64,000 nt of DNA from an uncultured Paracoccaceae bacterium (GCA_947503935.1 CANNFR010000006.1:124001-188000); one strand, 5' to 3'. Positions 46,130 to 56,197 are shown, numbered from the stretch's first letter. Notes: a model not told the origin generated them from the letters alone. A program made the numbers and translations.

Positions 46130-47608
46130 ATGGGCGCGGTGAAGACACTTTCCGAATTGGGGCTGCGCGCCCGCGGTGGCGCCGAGGCGCGGGTGACCGG
46201 GCTGGCCGTCGACAGCCGCAAGGTCACGCCCGGCGCGCTTTTTGCGGCATTGCCGGGCAGCCGGGTGCACGGGGCCGAGTTCATCCAATATGCGCTCCGG
46301 ATGGAGGCGGGCGCGATCCTGACGGATGCCGAAGGGGTGCGCATCGCCGCCGACGTGCTGGAGGGCGCCGAGGCCGCGGTGATCGTGGCCGACGATCCGC
46401 GCGAGGCTTTGGCGCGGGCCGCTGCCTTGTGGTTCGGGGCGCAGCCCGAGGTGGTCGTGGCCGTCACCGGCACAAACGGCAAGACCTCGGTCGCCAGTTT
46501 CACCCGCCAGATCTGGGCGGCGCTCGGCCATGCGGCCTGCAACATGGGCACGGTGGGGGTTGAGGGCTCCTGGTCGGCCCCCCTGGCGTATACCACGCCC
46601 GAGCCCACCGAACTGCATGCCCTTCTGGCCGAAATGGCGGGCGAGGGCGTGACCCATCTGGCGATGGAGGCCTCCTCGCACGGGCTGGACCAGCGGCGGC
46701 TTGACGGTGTACGCCTGAAAGCGGCGGGCTTTACCAATCTCAGCCGCGATCACCTGGACTATCACGACACGATGGAGGCTTATTTCGCGGCCAAGCTGGG
46801 CCTTTTCACCCGGCTTCTGCCCGATGAAGGCACCGCGGTGGTGAACATCGATGATCCGCACGGCAAGGATGTGGCCTCGGCCGTGCTGAAAGTCGGCCAG
46901 CCCCTGATCGGCATCGGCCGCGCCGAGGCGGCGGATCTACGGCTGACGGGCCAGCGGTTCGATGCGACCGGGCAGGAGTTGCGCTTCAGCTGGAAAGAGG
47001 CACCGCACCAGGTGCGGCTGGGTCTGATCGGCGGTTTCCAGGCCGAAAATGTTTTGCTGGGCGCCGGGTTGGCCATCGGCTCAGGGGCGGCGCCGCAGGA
47101 TGTGTTCGCCGTCTTGCCCAAGCTGGAAACGGTCCGCGGGCGGATGCAGCATGTGGCCACGCGCGACAATGGTGCCGCTGTTTTCGTCGATTTCGCCCAT
47201 ACGCCCGATGCGATCGCCATCGCCCTTCAGGCCCTTCGCCCCCATGTGATGGGCCGCCTGATCGCCGTTGTCGGCGCGGGCGGTGACCGCGACCCGGGCA
47301 AGCGCCCGCTGATGGGGCAGGCGGCGGCCGAACATGCCGATGTGGTCTTTGTGACCGATGACAACCCCCGCACCGAGAACCCCGCCACGATCCGCGCCGC
47401 GGTGATGGCGGGTGCGCCCGAGGCCAATGAGGTCGGCGACCGGGCCGAGGCGATCTTGCGCGCGGTCGACACGCTCGGCCCCGGCGATGCGGCGATGATC
47501 ATGGGCAAGGGGCATGAGCAGGGCCAGATCGTGGGCGATACCAGCTATCCCTTCGACGATGCCGAGCAGGCCAGCGTGGCGGTGGCCGCGCTGGATGGCG
47601 CGTTGTGA
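46130..47608 (+). CDS. murE: UDP-MurNAc-tripeptide synthetase MurE (meso-DAP adding)
   Basis: 492-residue Mur ligase adding meso-diaminopimelate to UDP-MurNAc-L-Ala-D-Glu. ATP loop TGTNGKTS is at 113-120 and the DNPR motif (411-414) that recognises meso-DAP is present, so the stem peptide is of DAP type. Start: ATG at 46130 with AGGGGG just upstream; a GTG five codons earlier is possible. Its stop overlaps murF by one base. Confidence 0.96.
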   Translation: MGAVKTLSELGLRARGGAEARVTGLAVDSRKVTPGALFAALPGSRVHGAEFIQYALRMEAGAILTDAEGVRIAADVLEGAEAAVIVADDPREALARAAALWFGAQPEVVVAVTGTNGKTSVASFTRQIWAALGHAACNMGTVGVEGSWSAPLAYTTPEPTELHALLAEMAGEGVTHLAMEASSHGLDQRRLDGVRLKAAGFTNLSRDHLDYHDTMEAYFAAKLGLFTRLLPDEGTAVVNIDDPHGKDVASAVLKVGQPLIGIGRAEAADLRLTGQRFDATGQELRFSWKEAPHQVRLGLIGGFQAENVLLGAGLAIGSGAAPQDVFAVLPKLETVRGRMQHVATRDNGAAVFVDFAHTPDAIAIALQALRPHVMGRLIAVVGAGGDRDPGKRPLMGQAAAEHADVVFVTDDNPRTENPATIRAAVMAGAPEANEVGDRAEAILRAVDTLGPGDAAMIMGKGHEQGQIVGDTSYPFDDAEQASVAVAALDGAL

Positions 47609-49044
47609 TGGCGCCACTCTGGACCTCGGATGATGCGGCCAAGGCCACCGGCGGCTCGGCCACCCGCGCGTTCGAGGTAACGGGCCTCTCGATCGACACG
47701 CGCGAGATCGCGCCGGGCGATATGTTCGTGGCGTTGAAGGATCAGCGCGACGGGCACGATTTCGTGACCGATGCCTTTGCCAAAGGCGCGGCGGCGGCGC
47801 TGGTGTCGCGTCGGCCAGCAGGGGTCGCCGACGATGCGCCCTTGTTGATCGTGCCCGATGTCTTGCCTGCATTGGAGGCCCTGGGCCGCGCCGCGCGGGC
47901 CCGCACGGCGGCCAAGGTGGTGGGCGTGACAGGCTCGGTCGGCAAGACCTCGACCAAAGAGATGCTGCGCACCGTTCTGGGCGGGCAGGGCCGCGTTCAT
48001 GCGGCCGAGCGCAGCTTCAATAACCATTGGGGCGTGCCGCTGACATTGGCGCGGATGCCGGAAGACGCCGAATTCGCGGTGATCGAGATCGGCATGAACG
48101 CGCCCGGCGAAATCGCCCCCCTGGCCCGGATGGCCGACCTGGACGTGGCCCTCATCACCACGGTCGCGCCGGTCCATCTTGAGGCATTCGACGACATCTC
48201 AGGCATCGCGCGCGAGAAGGCCTCGATCCTCGATGGCCTACGCGCGGGTGGCGTGGCGGTTCTGCCCGCCGATATCGAGACCTTTGCGATTCTGCGCGGC
48301 AAGGCGCAGGCCGTGGGGGCGTCGATCGTTCTCTTCGGCGCGGGCGAGGCGGCAGATTTCCGTCTGCACCGCGTAACGCCGTCGGGCGATACCACGATCG
48401 TTCAGGGCGCAGCACGGGGGCAGGACATCTTGTTCAAGATCCAGACGCCCGGTCAGCATTTCGCGATGAACGCGCTTGCAGTGCTTGCGGTGGCCGACGC
48501 GCTTGGCCTCGACCCTGCGCTTGTTGCTTGCGATATGGGCCTCTGGCGCCCGGCCTCGGGTCGCGGCACGCGCGAGCGTCTGATCATGGATGCGGTGGAG
48601 GATCAGCTGTCCTTCGATCTGATCGACGACGCCTTCAACGCCAATCCCGCTTCTGTTGCGGCCGCGCTTGAGACATTGGCCGCCACCCAGCCGCAAGACG
48701 GCGTCGGCCGCGTATCGCGGGGCCGCCGCATCGCCGTTCTGGGCGACATGCTTGAATTGGGACCGACCGAGACGGCGCTGCATGCCAAGATCGCCGAACA
48801 TCCCGCGATGGCCAGCATCGATGTCGTCCATTGCATCGGCCCGCGGATGCGCGCGCTCTATGATGTGCTGCCATTGACCCAGCGCGGCGAATGGCATGCC
48901 ACCGCCGATGATCTGGCGCTTCGCGTCCACCATCTGATCGATGCGGGCGATGTCGTCTTGGCGAAGGGGTCGAAATCAATCCGTGTGACCCGCGTGGTTG
49001 ACGCGATCCGCAATCTGGGCCATCCGGCCCCGAACGAGGGGTAG
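47608..49044 (+). CDS. murF: UDP-MurNAc-pentapeptide synthetase MurF
   Basis: 478-residue Mur ligase joining D-Ala-D-Ala to the UDP-MurNAc tripeptide. The ATP loop [13 protein letters not shown] and [30 protein letters not shown] and [15 protein letters not shown] are MurF hallmarks. It depends on ddlB, found in the same cluster, for the dipeptide. Start ATG overlaps the murE stop; a GTG immediately before it is in frame. Confidence 0.96.
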   Translation: MAPLWTSDDAAKATGGSATRAFEVTGLSIDTREIAPGDMFVALKDQRDGHDFVTDAFAKGAAAALVSRRPAGVADDAPLLIVPDVLPALEALGRAARARTAAKVVGVTGSVGKTSTKEMLRTVLGGQGRVHAAERSFNNHWGVPLTLARMPEDAEFAVIEIGMNAPGEIAPLARMADLDVALITTVAPVHLEAFDDISGIAREKASILDGLRAGGVAVLPADIETFAILRGKAQAVGASIVLFGAGEAADFRLHRVTPSGDTTIVQGAARGQDILFKIQTPGQHFAMNALAVLAVADALGLDPALVACDMGLWRPASGRGTRERLIMDAVEDQLSFDLIDDAFNANPASVAAALETLAATQPQDGVGRVSRGRRIAVLGDMLELGPTETALHAKIAEHPAMASIDVVHCIGPRMRALYDVLPLTQRGEWHATADDLALRVHHLIDAGDVVLAKGSKSIRVTRVVDAIRNLGHPAPNEG

Positions 49045-49049
49045 GACCA

Positions 49050-50159
49050 ATGCTTTACTGGCTGACTGAGTTTTCGGATGGCGGTGATTTTTTCAATCTG
49101 TTCAGATATATAACCTTCCGGTCGGGCGGGGCGTTCTTCACCGCGCTGATCTTCGGCTTTGTCTTCGGACAGCCACTGATCAACCTGCTGCGGCGGCGTC
49201 AGCGCAACGGTCAGCCAATCCGCGATGACGGACCGGAAAGCCACCTGATCAACAAGGCCGGCACGCCGACAATGGGGGGCGTCCTGATCCTTGGCGCGGT
49301 GATTGTCTCGACCCTGCTTTGGGCGCGCCTGGACACAATCTTCGTCTGGAAAATGGAAAACCCCTATGTCTGGATCACGCTTTTCGTGACCGTGGGTTTT
49401 GGCCTTATCGGCTTTGCCGACGACTACAAGAAGATAAGCGGTGGCAATACCAAGGGCGTATCTGGCAAGGTGCGGCTGCTGCTGGGTTTCGTGATCGCGG
49501 CTATTGCTGCCTATTGGATGGCAAGTCTGCACCCGGACGAGCTGACAAACCAGCTGGCCTTTCCGGTCTTCAAGGACACGTTGTTGAACCTTGGCATCTT
49601 CTTCGTGCCGTTTTCGATGATCGTCATCGTCGGCGCGGCCAACGCGGTCAATTTCACCGACGGGCTGGATGGGTTGGCGATCATGCCCGCGATGATAGCC
49701 GCGGGCACGCTGGGTGTCATCGCTTACGCGGTCGGCCGGGTCGATTTCACCGAATACCTCGATGTGCACTACGTGCCCGGTACCGGTGAGCTTCTGATTT
49801 TTACCGCCGCACTGATCGGCGGCGGCCTTGGATTTTTGTGGTATAACGCGCCGCCCGCCGCGGTTTTCATGGGCGATACCGGCTCGCTGGCTCTGGGCGG
49901 TGCTCTGGGTGCCATCGCGGTCGCTACGAAACACGAGATCGTTCTGGCCATCGTCGGAGGCCTTTTTGTGGTCGAGACGCTTTCTGTCATCATCCAGGTG
50001 CTCTACTTCAAACGCACTGGCAAGCGCGTGTTCCTGATGGCGCCGATCCACCACCATTATGAGAAAAAGGGCTGGTCCGAACCTCAGATCGTGATCCGCT
50101 TCTGGATCATCTCGCTGGTCCTGGCCCTGATCGGACTTGCCACGCTGAAGCTACGGTAG
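49050..50159 (+). CDS. mraY: Phospho-MurNAc-pentapeptide translocase MraY
   Basis: 369-residue integral membrane enzyme with about ten transmembrane helices that makes lipid I on undecaprenyl phosphate. Catalytic motifs are present: FADDYKKI (Asp pair), [13 protein letters not shown] and [18 protein letters not shown]. The gene lies 5 bases after murF. The lipid I it makes needs MurG, whose gene is absent from the segment. Confidence 0.97.
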   Translation: MLYWLTEFSDGGDFFNLFRYITFRSGGAFFTALIFGFVFGQPLINLLRRRQRNGQPIRDDGPESHLINKAGTPTMGGVLILGAVIVSTLLWARLDTIFVWKMENPYVWITLFVTVGFGLIGFADDYKKISGGNTKGVSGKVRLLLGFVIAAIAAYWMASLHPDELTNQLAFPVFKDTLLNLGIFFVPFSMIVIVGAANAVNFTDGLDGLAIMPAMIAAGTLGVIAYAVGRVDFTEYLDVHYVPGTGELLIFTAALIGGGLGFLWYNAPPAAVFMGDTGSLALGGALGAIAVATKHEIVLAIVGGLFVVETLSVIIQVLYFKRTGKRVFLMAPIHHHYEKKGWSEPQIVIRFWIISLVLALIGLATLKLR

Positions 50160-50189
50160 AACCCGTCCGACGCGATAAGGAGACCGGAT

Positions 50190-50861
50190 ATGCCAAGCCC
50201 AGATCGGCCGACGGCCCTTGTCACCGGAGGCAATCGCGGCATCGGCTTTGCCATTGCCGAGGGGCTGGTAAAGCTTGGCCATGACGTGACGATCGGGGCG
50301 CGCGACGCCGATGCCGGCCAGAGGGCGGCGGAAGAGCTTGGCTGCCGATGGGCCCATGTCGATCTGACCGAGCCCGAGAGTTACTTCGAGGCCGTGACCA
50401 AGGCAGGCGGTTTCGATGTTTTGGTGAACAATGCAGGTTTTCTGCGGGACGTCTCGCTTTTGGCGGCCGACAGCGATTTTGCCGAAGCCATGGAGGTGAT
50501 GGTGGCCGCCCCGTTGGATCTGATCCGCCTGAATATACCGTATTGGCGCGGGACCGGCTGGGGACGCATTGTCAACCTCTCATCGGGATGGGGCAGTTTC
50601 GCCGAGGGCCTCGGAGGCCCCGGTGCTTATGGTGTGGCGAAGGCCGCCCTGAATGCGCTGACCCATGCCTTGCCGCGCGATTTGCCGGGAGGCGTGAAAG
50701 TGAACGCGATGTGTCCGGGCTGGGTTCGCACCCGCATGGGCGGGCCGGAGGCAAATCTCAGCCCTGAAGAGGGCGCGGATACGGCGCTCTGGCTGGCAAC
50801 CTTGCCAGAGGATGGGCCGACAGGCGGGTTCTTTCGCCGCCGCAAGCCGATCCCATGGTAA
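50190..50861 (+). CDS. SDR family oxidoreductase, inserted in the dcw cluster
   Basis: 223-residue short-chain dehydrogenase. The cofactor loop TGGNRGIGFAIAEGL, NNAGF, the catalytic Ser in NLSSGWGSF and the YGVAK motif (Tyr, Lys) are all present, so it should be active with NAD(P)H. The substrate is unknown. It stands between mraY and murD, where dcw clusters normally have no such gene, and has its own AAGGAG ribosome binding site and 30-base gap. It is followed immediately by the hairpin array. Confidence 0.88.
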   Translation: MPSPDRPTALVTGGNRGIGFAIAEGLVKLGHDVTIGARDADAGQRAAEELGCRWAHVDLTEPESYFEAVTKAGGFDVLVNNAGFLRDVSLLAADSDFAEAMEVMVAAPLDLIRLNIPYWRGTGWGRIVNLSSGWGSFAEGLGGPGAYGVAKAALNALTHALPRDLPGGVKVNAMCPGWVRTRMGGPEANLSPEEGADTALWLATLPEDGPTGGFFRRRKPIPW

Positions 50862-50865
50862 CAGC

Positions 50866-50975
50866 GAAGTTTCTGCGAAACTTCTGGGCAGGACGATCCT
50901 TCTGCGAAGGATCTGAACGGGCCGTCTGATCTTTCGCAGAAAGATCGTGGGGTTTTGTTTCTTCGCAGAAGAAAC
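50866..50975. repeat. Second array of four CTGCG/CGCAG-loop hairpins
   Basis: Four palindromes, each 19 bp with 7-bp arms and a 5-nt loop, stand between the SDR gene and murD. H5 50866-50884: GAAGTTT/AAACTTC, loop CTGCG. H6 50895-50913: GATCCTT/AAGGATC, loop CTGCG. H7 50928-50946: GATCTTT/AAAGATC, loop CGCAG. H8 50957-50975: GTTTCTT/AAGAAAC, loop CGCAG. Spacers are 10, 14 and 10 bases. All arms pair perfectly although they differ from each other. The loop order forward-forward-reverse-reverse equals that of the array at 29.5 kb. There is no T run that would make it a clear terminator. Confidence 0.9.
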
Positions 50976-51049
50976 GTAAGCCTTATTGGTTTGTCGCCAC
51001 GCTCTTGATAAGCGCTGTCCAGGTGACCGGCGCAATAGGAGATGGTTGG

Positions 51050-52450
51050 ATGATCCCAGTTGCAGGATATGCAGGGGCCAAGGTGGCCGTTCTGGGCCTC
51101 GGCCGCTCGGGGCTGGCAACGGCACGCGCGCTTGTCGCGGGCGGCGCCGAGCCACTTCTCTGGGACGATAGCGCCGAGGCGCGCGGGAAGGCCGAGGCCG
51201 AGGGGTTTACTCTCCACGACCTGAGCCGCGCCGATGCGTGGGAGGGGGTGGCCGCCCTGATCGTCAGCCCCGGCATCCCGCATCTCTACCCAAAGCCGAA
51301 CCCACTGATCGCCAGGGCCTGGGCGGCGGGTGTGCCGGTCGATAATGACATCGGTCTCTTCTTCCGATCCTTCGCCACGCAGGATTGGGACAATTTTGCG
51401 ACTGCCCCGCGCGTCATCGCCGTGACCGGATCGAACGGCAAATCCACCACCTCGGCCCTGATCCATCATATCCTGCAGGAGAACGGCACGCCCACCCAAT
51501 TGGCGGGCAATATCGGGCGCGGTGTGCTGGGCCTCGATCCGGCCGAGGATGGCATGGTCGTCGTGCTGGAGCTGTCGTCCTATCAGACCGATCTGGCCCG
51601 AGCGCTGACCCCCGATATCGCCGTCTTTACGAACCTCACCCCCGATCATCTGGACCGCCACGGCGGCATGGGCGGCTACTTCGCTGCCAAGCGGCGCCTG
51701 TTTGCCGAGGGCGGGCCGGACCGGGCAGTGATCGGTGTCGATGAAGATGAGGGCCGCTATCTGGCCAATCAGATGGCCGAAGGCGCGGCCGACGACCGGG
51801 TGATCCGCGTCTCGGCCGCCACGAAGCTGGCCGGGCCCGGCTGGCATGTCTTTGCGCGCAAGGGGTTTTTGGCAGAGTGGCGCAAGGGGCGGCAGGTGGC
51901 CTCGATCGATCTGCGCGACATCAAGGGGCTGCCAGGCGTACACAACCATCAAAATGCCTGCGCGGCCTATGCTGCCGTCCGGTCCCTCGGTCTGGCGCCC
52001 AAGGGGATCGAGGCCGCGCTGCACTCCTTCGCCGGGCTGCCCCATCGCAGCCAGCATGTGGGCGAGCGCGGTGGCGTGATCTTCGTCAACGACAGCAAAG
52101 CCACCAATGTCGACAGCGCCGCCAAGGCCCTGCAGGCCTTCCCCCGCATTCGCTGGATCGCGGGCGGGCTGGGCAAGGAGGGCGGCATCGGGGCATTGGG
52201 CCCTTATCTGGCCCACGTGGCCAAGGCCTATCTGATCGGCCATTCGGCACGTGATTTCGCGCTGGAACTGGGCGACACGCCACATGAGATTTGCGAGACG
52301 ATGGCGGTGGCCGTCGCGCGGGCCGCTGACGAGGCGGAGGCCGGTGACACGGTCCTGCTTGCGCCCGCTGCGGCCAGCTTCGATCAATATCCGAACTTCG
52401 AAAAGCGTGGCGAAGACTTCATCGCCGAGGTGCAGAAGGTGCTGGGCTAG
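51050..52450 (+). CDS. murD: UDP-MurNAc-L-alanine:D-glutamate ligase MurD
   Basis: 466-residue Mur ligase. N-terminal Rossmann-like part [22 protein letters not shown] loop [42 protein letters not shown] and [24 protein letters not shown] are family hallmarks. Start ATG at 51050 follows AGGAGATGG. It is the last mur gene before a block of genes unrelated to division. The murD mRNA leader contains the hairpin array if transcription continues from mraY. Confidence 0.96.
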   Translation: MIPVAGYAGAKVAVLGLGRSGLATARALVAGGAEPLLWDDSAEARGKAEAEGFTLHDLSRADAWEGVAALIVSPGIPHLYPKPNPLIARAWAAGVPVDNDIGLFFRSFATQDWDNFATAPRVIAVTGSNGKSTTSALIHHILQENGTPTQLAGNIGRGVLGLDPAEDGMVVVLELSSYQTDLARALTPDIAVFTNLTPDHLDRHGGMGGYFAAKRRLFAEGGPDRAVIGVDEDEGRYLANQMAEGAADDRVIRVSAATKLAGPGWHVFARKGFLAEWRKGRQVASIDLRDIKGLPGVHNHQNACAAYAAVRSLGLAPKGIEAALHSFAGLPHRSQHVGERGGVIFVNDSKATNVDSAAKALQAFPRIRWIAGGLGKEGGIGALGPYLAHVAKAYLIGHSARDFALELGDTPHEICETMAVAVARAADEAEAGDTVLLAPAAASFDQYPNFEKRGEDFIAEVQKVLG

Positions 52451-52488
52451 AACGTTTCCGACTTTCCCGGAAGCGATCTGGAACGGCT

Positions 52489-53517
52489 CTACCGATCCAA
52501 CCAGCGCGCCACATAGGGCGCGGCCAGGATCACGATAAAGATGCGCAAGAGGTGATGGGCCACCACGAAAGCCACATCGGCGCCTGCGACAATGGCGATG
52601 ATCGCCATTTCGGCCTGGCCGCCGGGCAGGAAGGCCAGGATCACGTCCAGCGTTCCGGCGGGCGAGAAGAGGATGATGATTTCGATGAACACCAGGGAAA
52701 TCAGCGCCAGAAACACCGCATAGATCAGACCGGCGCCGACATCGATGCGTAGCTCGCGCGCGGTGATGCCCGCATATTTCGACCCCACCGCCATGCCGAT
52801 GAAAAACTGGGCCGCCCAGATGGCTTCGGCCGGGGGGCGGGAATGGATGACCCCTGCAAGGCTAAGCGCGGCGGTCAGGATCAATGGCCCCAGGATCGAG
52901 GCGCCGAACAGACCGATCCTCTCACCCAGCTTCCAGCCGATAATGGCGGCGGCCACCATGATCGCCATCTGATAAAGCGGCACATCCGTGACCCGGGCGC
53001 CCGGTGGCGCGGTCAGGTCGAGGTCATAGAAGAAGGTCAGCACGAAGGGCGCCAGCGTCACGATGACCAGCACGCGGGTGGCGTGGATCAGGCTCATCGC
53101 GCGGACATCGCCGCCGGCCTCTTCGCCGAAGATCAGCATGTCCTGCAACCCGCCCGGCATCGCCGAATAGAAGGCCGTGGGATGATCGAACCCCATGACC
53201 CGGCGAAAGAACGGGTAGCCCACACATCCGATCACCGCCACGAAGACCGGGATCAGCATCAAGGTGATCCCGTGCGAGGGCAATTCGCGCACCAGATCGG
53301 GCGTCACGGTCGACCCGATCGCCACCCCCAGAATCGTCCGCATGAAGGTGCTGAGCGTGCCCATGCCTTGCAGGTCGGCGCCCGCCAGAGCCAGCACGAG
53401 GCAGCCGATCATCGGCCCAAGCAACAGCGGCAGTGGCAGGCCCAGCCCCCAGAAGAGAGCAGCCCCGATCGTGGCCCCGGCCAGCGTGACCAGCCTTGGT
53501 TTGGTTACCAACCCCAT
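52489..53517 (-). CDS. AbrB-type membrane protein (Gneg_AbrB_dup family)
   Basis: 342-residue integral membrane protein with two similar halves and about ten hydrophobic segments. Motifs such as GLPLPLLLGPMIGCLVLAL, ILGVAIGSTVTPDL, AFYSAMPGGLQDMLIFGEEAGGDVRAMSLIHATRVL and LAFLPGGQAEMAIIAIVAGADVAFVVAHHLLRI are typical of this family, sometimes annotated as ammonia monooxygenase or AbrB regulator, both probably misnomers; a transport role is inferred. The minus-strand orientation interrupts the dcw operon between murD and murB. Confidence 0.87.
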   Translation of the reverse strand: MGLVTKPRLVTLAGATIGAALFWGLGLPLPLLLGPMIGCLVLALAGADLQGMGTLSTFMRTILGVAIGSTVTPDLVRELPSHGITLMLIPVFVAVIGCVGYPFFRRVMGFDHPTAFYSAMPGGLQDMLIFGEEAGGDVRAMSLIHATRVLVIVTLAPFVLTFFYDLDLTAPPGARVTDVPLYQMAIMVAAAIIGWKLGERIGLFGASILGPLILTAALSLAGVIHSRPPAEAIWAAQFFIGMAVGSKYAGITARELRIDVGAGLIYAVFLALISLVFIEIIILFSPAGTLDVILAFLPGGQAEMAIIAIVAGADVAFVVAHHLLRIFIVILAAPYVARWLDR

Positions 53518-53617
53518 GCCCCCCCGATTAGGGCCGCCACGGCCCGGGCGCAAGCTGCGGCTTGACGCTGGGGGTGGCACATGCAGCATGGGGCGGGTGC
53601 TCAGGGGAGGATGACGA

Positions 53618-54529
53618 GTGACGCAGATACCGACCTCGATCGATGCCGTGCAGGGGATGCTGGGCGATCAGAACTATGTCTGCGGACGGTCGCTGGCCAC
53701 CGTGGTGTTCCTGTCTCTGAAACTTGGCCGACCCTTGTTTCTTGAGGGCGAGGCCGGCGTCGGCAAGACCGAGATCGCCAAGGCCATTGCCACGGGGCTG
53801 GGGCGGCGGCTGATCCGGCTGCAATGCTATGAGGGGCTGGATGCGGCCTCGGCCGTCTACGAATGGAACTTTGCCGAACAGATGATCGCGATCCGCACCG
53901 CCGAGGCGGCGGGTGGCGCGGACCGGGACGCGCTGAAATCCGAACTCTTCACCGAGGATTACCTGATCGAGCGGCCTTTGCTGCAAGCGATGCGGCCGCA
54001 GGACGGCGGTGCGCCGGTCTTGCTGATCGACGAACTCGACCGTACGGACGAACCGTTCGAGGCCTTCTTGCTTGAGGCGCTGTCGGATTTTCAGGTGACG
54101 ATCCCCGAACTTGGCACCGTCAAGGCGCCCGAGCCGCCCATCGTGATCCTCACCTCGAACCGCACGCGCGAGGTGCATGACGCGCTGAAACGCCGCTGCC
54201 TCTACCATTGGGTCGACTACCCTGATTTCGACCGCGAGATGCAGATCGTCGCCGCCCGCGCGCCCGAGGCGTCGCAGACGCTCAGCCGCGAGGTGGTGGC
54301 CTTTGTCCAGAAACTGCGCACCGAGGATCTGTTCAAGAAACCCGGCGTGGCCGAGACGATCGACTGGGCCAAATGCCTGCTGGCGCTGGACGTGATCTCG
54401 CTCAGCCCCGAGGTGATCGCCGACACGCTGGGCGCGATCCTGAAGTATCAGGATGATATCCAGAAGATCGAAGGGTCTGAAGCCAAGCGCCTGCTGGAGG
54501 ACGTGCGCGCGGAGATTGCAGCGCAATGA
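53618..54529 (+). CDS. MoxR-type AAA ATPase
   Basis: 303-residue AAA+ chaperone of the MoxR group. Walker A GEAGVGKTEIAKA is about residues 46-57, Walker B VLLIDELDR, and sensor-like ILTSNRTREVHDALKRRC follow. MoxR proteins work with von Willebrand factor A proteins, here the CoxE-like gene two downstream, in maturing metalloenzymes or complexes such as CO dehydrogenase. The start is a GTG at 53618 with GGGGAGG upstream. Its stop overlaps the DUF4260 start. Confidence 0.92.
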   Translation: MTQIPTSIDAVQGMLGDQNYVCGRSLATVVFLSLKLGRPLFLEGEAGVGKTEIAKAIATGLGRRLIRLQCYEGLDAASAVYEWNFAEQMIAIRTAEAAGGADRDALKSELFTEDYLIERPLLQAMRPQDGGAPVLLIDELDRTDEPFEAFLLEALSDFQVTIPELGTVKAPEPPIVILTSNRTREVHDALKRRCLYHWVDYPDFDREMQIVAARAPEASQTLSREVVAFVQKLRTEDLFKKPGVAETIDWAKCLLALDVISLSPEVIADTLGAILKYQDDIQKIEGSEAKRLLEDVRAEIAAQ

Positions 54530-54939
54530 GGCGCGGATCGACCCGTTGGCTGCGTTTCGAAGCGTTCGCGATTGCCGTGGCCACAGCCCTCTTTACGTGG
54601 GAGATGTTGGATATACGTCAGATTTTCCCCATCTGGGGCATGATCCTGATCCTGCTGGCCCCTGATCTGTCGATGCTGGGATATCTGTTTGGCCCGCGCA
54701 TTGGTGCGTTTTCCTACAACCTGGCGCATACCTATGCGGTGCCGGTTATGCTGCCGTTTCTGACAATTCTATTTCTTGACGCAAACGCGATCCACAATGT
54801 CATTGATCAGGTCACGACCATCACGCTGCTCTGGATCATTCATATCGCCTTTGATCGCATGCTGGGCTACGGGTTGAAGGAGACCAGCGGGTTCAAGGAC
54901 ACGCATCTGGGCCGGATCGGGCGCGACAAAGGTGCCTGA
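54526..54939 (+). CDS. DUF4260 family membrane protein
   Basis: 137-residue protein with three or four hydrophobic segments; pattern WLRFEAFAIAVATALFTW, PDLSMLGYLFGPRIGAFSYNLAHTYAVPVMLPFL and HIAFDRMLGYGLKETSGFKDTHLGRIGR fits DUF4260, function unknown. It overlaps moxR by 4 bases and coxE by 8, so all three are translationally linked. DUF4260 is not a standard partner of moxR-coxE, so the insertion is notable. Confidence 0.85.
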   Translation: MRRGSTRWLRFEAFAIAVATALFTWEMLDIRQIFPIWGMILILLAPDLSMLGYLFGPRIGAFSYNLAHTYAVPVMLPFLTILFLDANAIHNVIDQVTTITLLWIIHIAFDRMLGYGLKETSGFKDTHLGRIGRDKGA

Positions 54940-56197
54940 ATACGCCCCCCTCGATATCCCCGATGACGGCAAGCTGGCGCAGAACATCACCCATTTCGCG
55001 CGGGCCCTGCGTAAGGCGGGGCTGCCCATCGGGCCGGGGCGGGTGATTGAGGCGATCCGCGCGGTTGAGGCGGCGGGGTTCACCTCGCGCACCGATTTCT
55101 ACTGGGCGCTGCATGCCACCTTCGTCTCGCGGCCCGAGCAGCGGCAGACCTTCGCGCAGGTGTTTCGCCTGTTCTGGCGCGACCCGCGCTATCTTGAGCA
55201 TATGATGGCCGCCATGCTCCCCGCCATTCGTGGCGTGCAGGAGGAGCGGGGCGCCGAAGCAGCCGCCAAACGCGCGGCCGAGGCGCTGCTGGACGGCGTC
55301 GATCAGCCTGCCCCCGAGATGCCCGAGGTCGAGGGCGATGAGACCAAGATCGAGATCGACGCGGCGATGACCATGTCGTCGGACGAACGCCTGCGCAGTC
55401 TCGATTTCGAACAGATGACCACGGCCGAGATGGCGCGCGCCAAGCGCGTTCTGGCCCGCCTGACGCTGCCGGTGCAGCCCTTGCCCTCACGCCGCACGAT
55501 GGCCTCGCCCCGCGGGCAGATGGCCGATTGGCGCCGCACGATGCGCCTGGCCCTCAGGCGCGGTGGCGAAGTGATGGACCTGGCCACCCGTACACGGCGC
55601 AAGCGCTGGCCGAACCTGGTGGTGCTCTGCGATATCTCGGGCTCGATGTCATCCTACAGCCGGATCGTGCTGCATTTCCTGCACGCCGTGGCCAACCGCA
55701 AGGGGGCAGGCTGGGCGCGCGTGCATGCCTTCACCTTCGGCACGCGGCTGACCAATATCACCCGTCATCTGGCGACCCGCGATGTCGATGCCGCCCTCAG
55801 GGCCGCTGGCGCCGAGGCCCAGGATTGGGAGGGGGGCACGCGCATCGGCGCCTGCCTGCATGCCTTCAACCGCGACTGGTCACGCCGGGTGATGGGGCAG
55901 GGCGCCGTGGTTCTGCTGATCTCGGACGGGCTTGACCGCGACGATCCCGACGCATTGGCGCGCGAGATGGAGCGTCTGCAGCTGTCGGCCAAGCGCGTGA
56001 TCTGGATCAATCCGCTGCTGCGCTGGGACGGCTTCGCCCCGAAAGCGCGCGGCATCGCCGCCATGCTGCCCCATGTCGACAGCTTTCGCGCCGGTCATAA
56101 CATCGCGTCGATCGAGGACTTGGCAGAGGCGCTGGCCCGCCCCGACGATATCGGCGAGAAGGCCCGCCTGATGGACGCGCTGAAGTCCGCCGAATAA
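54932..56197 (+). CDS. CoxE-like von Willebrand factor A domain protein
   Basis: 421-residue cytoplasmic protein with a helical N-terminal part (ITHFARALRKAGLPIGPGRVIEAIRAVEAAGF) and a vWA domain from about 225 with the MIDAS-like CDISGSMSSYSRIVLHFLHAV. CoxE/YehP-type vWA proteins pair with MoxR ATPases. The start is a GTG at 54932. No CO dehydrogenase genes are present, so the target is unknown. Stop at 56197 leaves 77 bases to the OmpA gene. Confidence 0.9.
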   Translation: MPEYAPLDIPDDGKLAQNITHFARALRKAGLPIGPGRVIEAIRAVEAAGFTSRTDFYWALHATFVSRPEQRQTFAQVFRLFWRDPRYLEHMMAAMLPAIRGVQEERGAEAAAKRAAEALLDGVDQPAPEMPEVEGDETKIEIDAAMTMSSDERLRSLDFEQMTTAEMARAKRVLARLTLPVQPLPSRRTMASPRGQMADWRRTMRLALRRGGEVMDLATRTRRKRWPNLVVLCDISGSMSSYSRIVLHFLHAVANRKGAGWARVHAFTFGTRLTNITRHLATRDVDAALRAAGAEAQDWEGGTRIGACLHAFNRDWSRRVMGQGAVVLLISDGLDRDDPDALAREMERLQLSAKRVIWINPLLRWDGFAPKARGIAAMLPHVDSFRAGHNIASIEDLAEALARPDDIGEKARLMDALKSAE

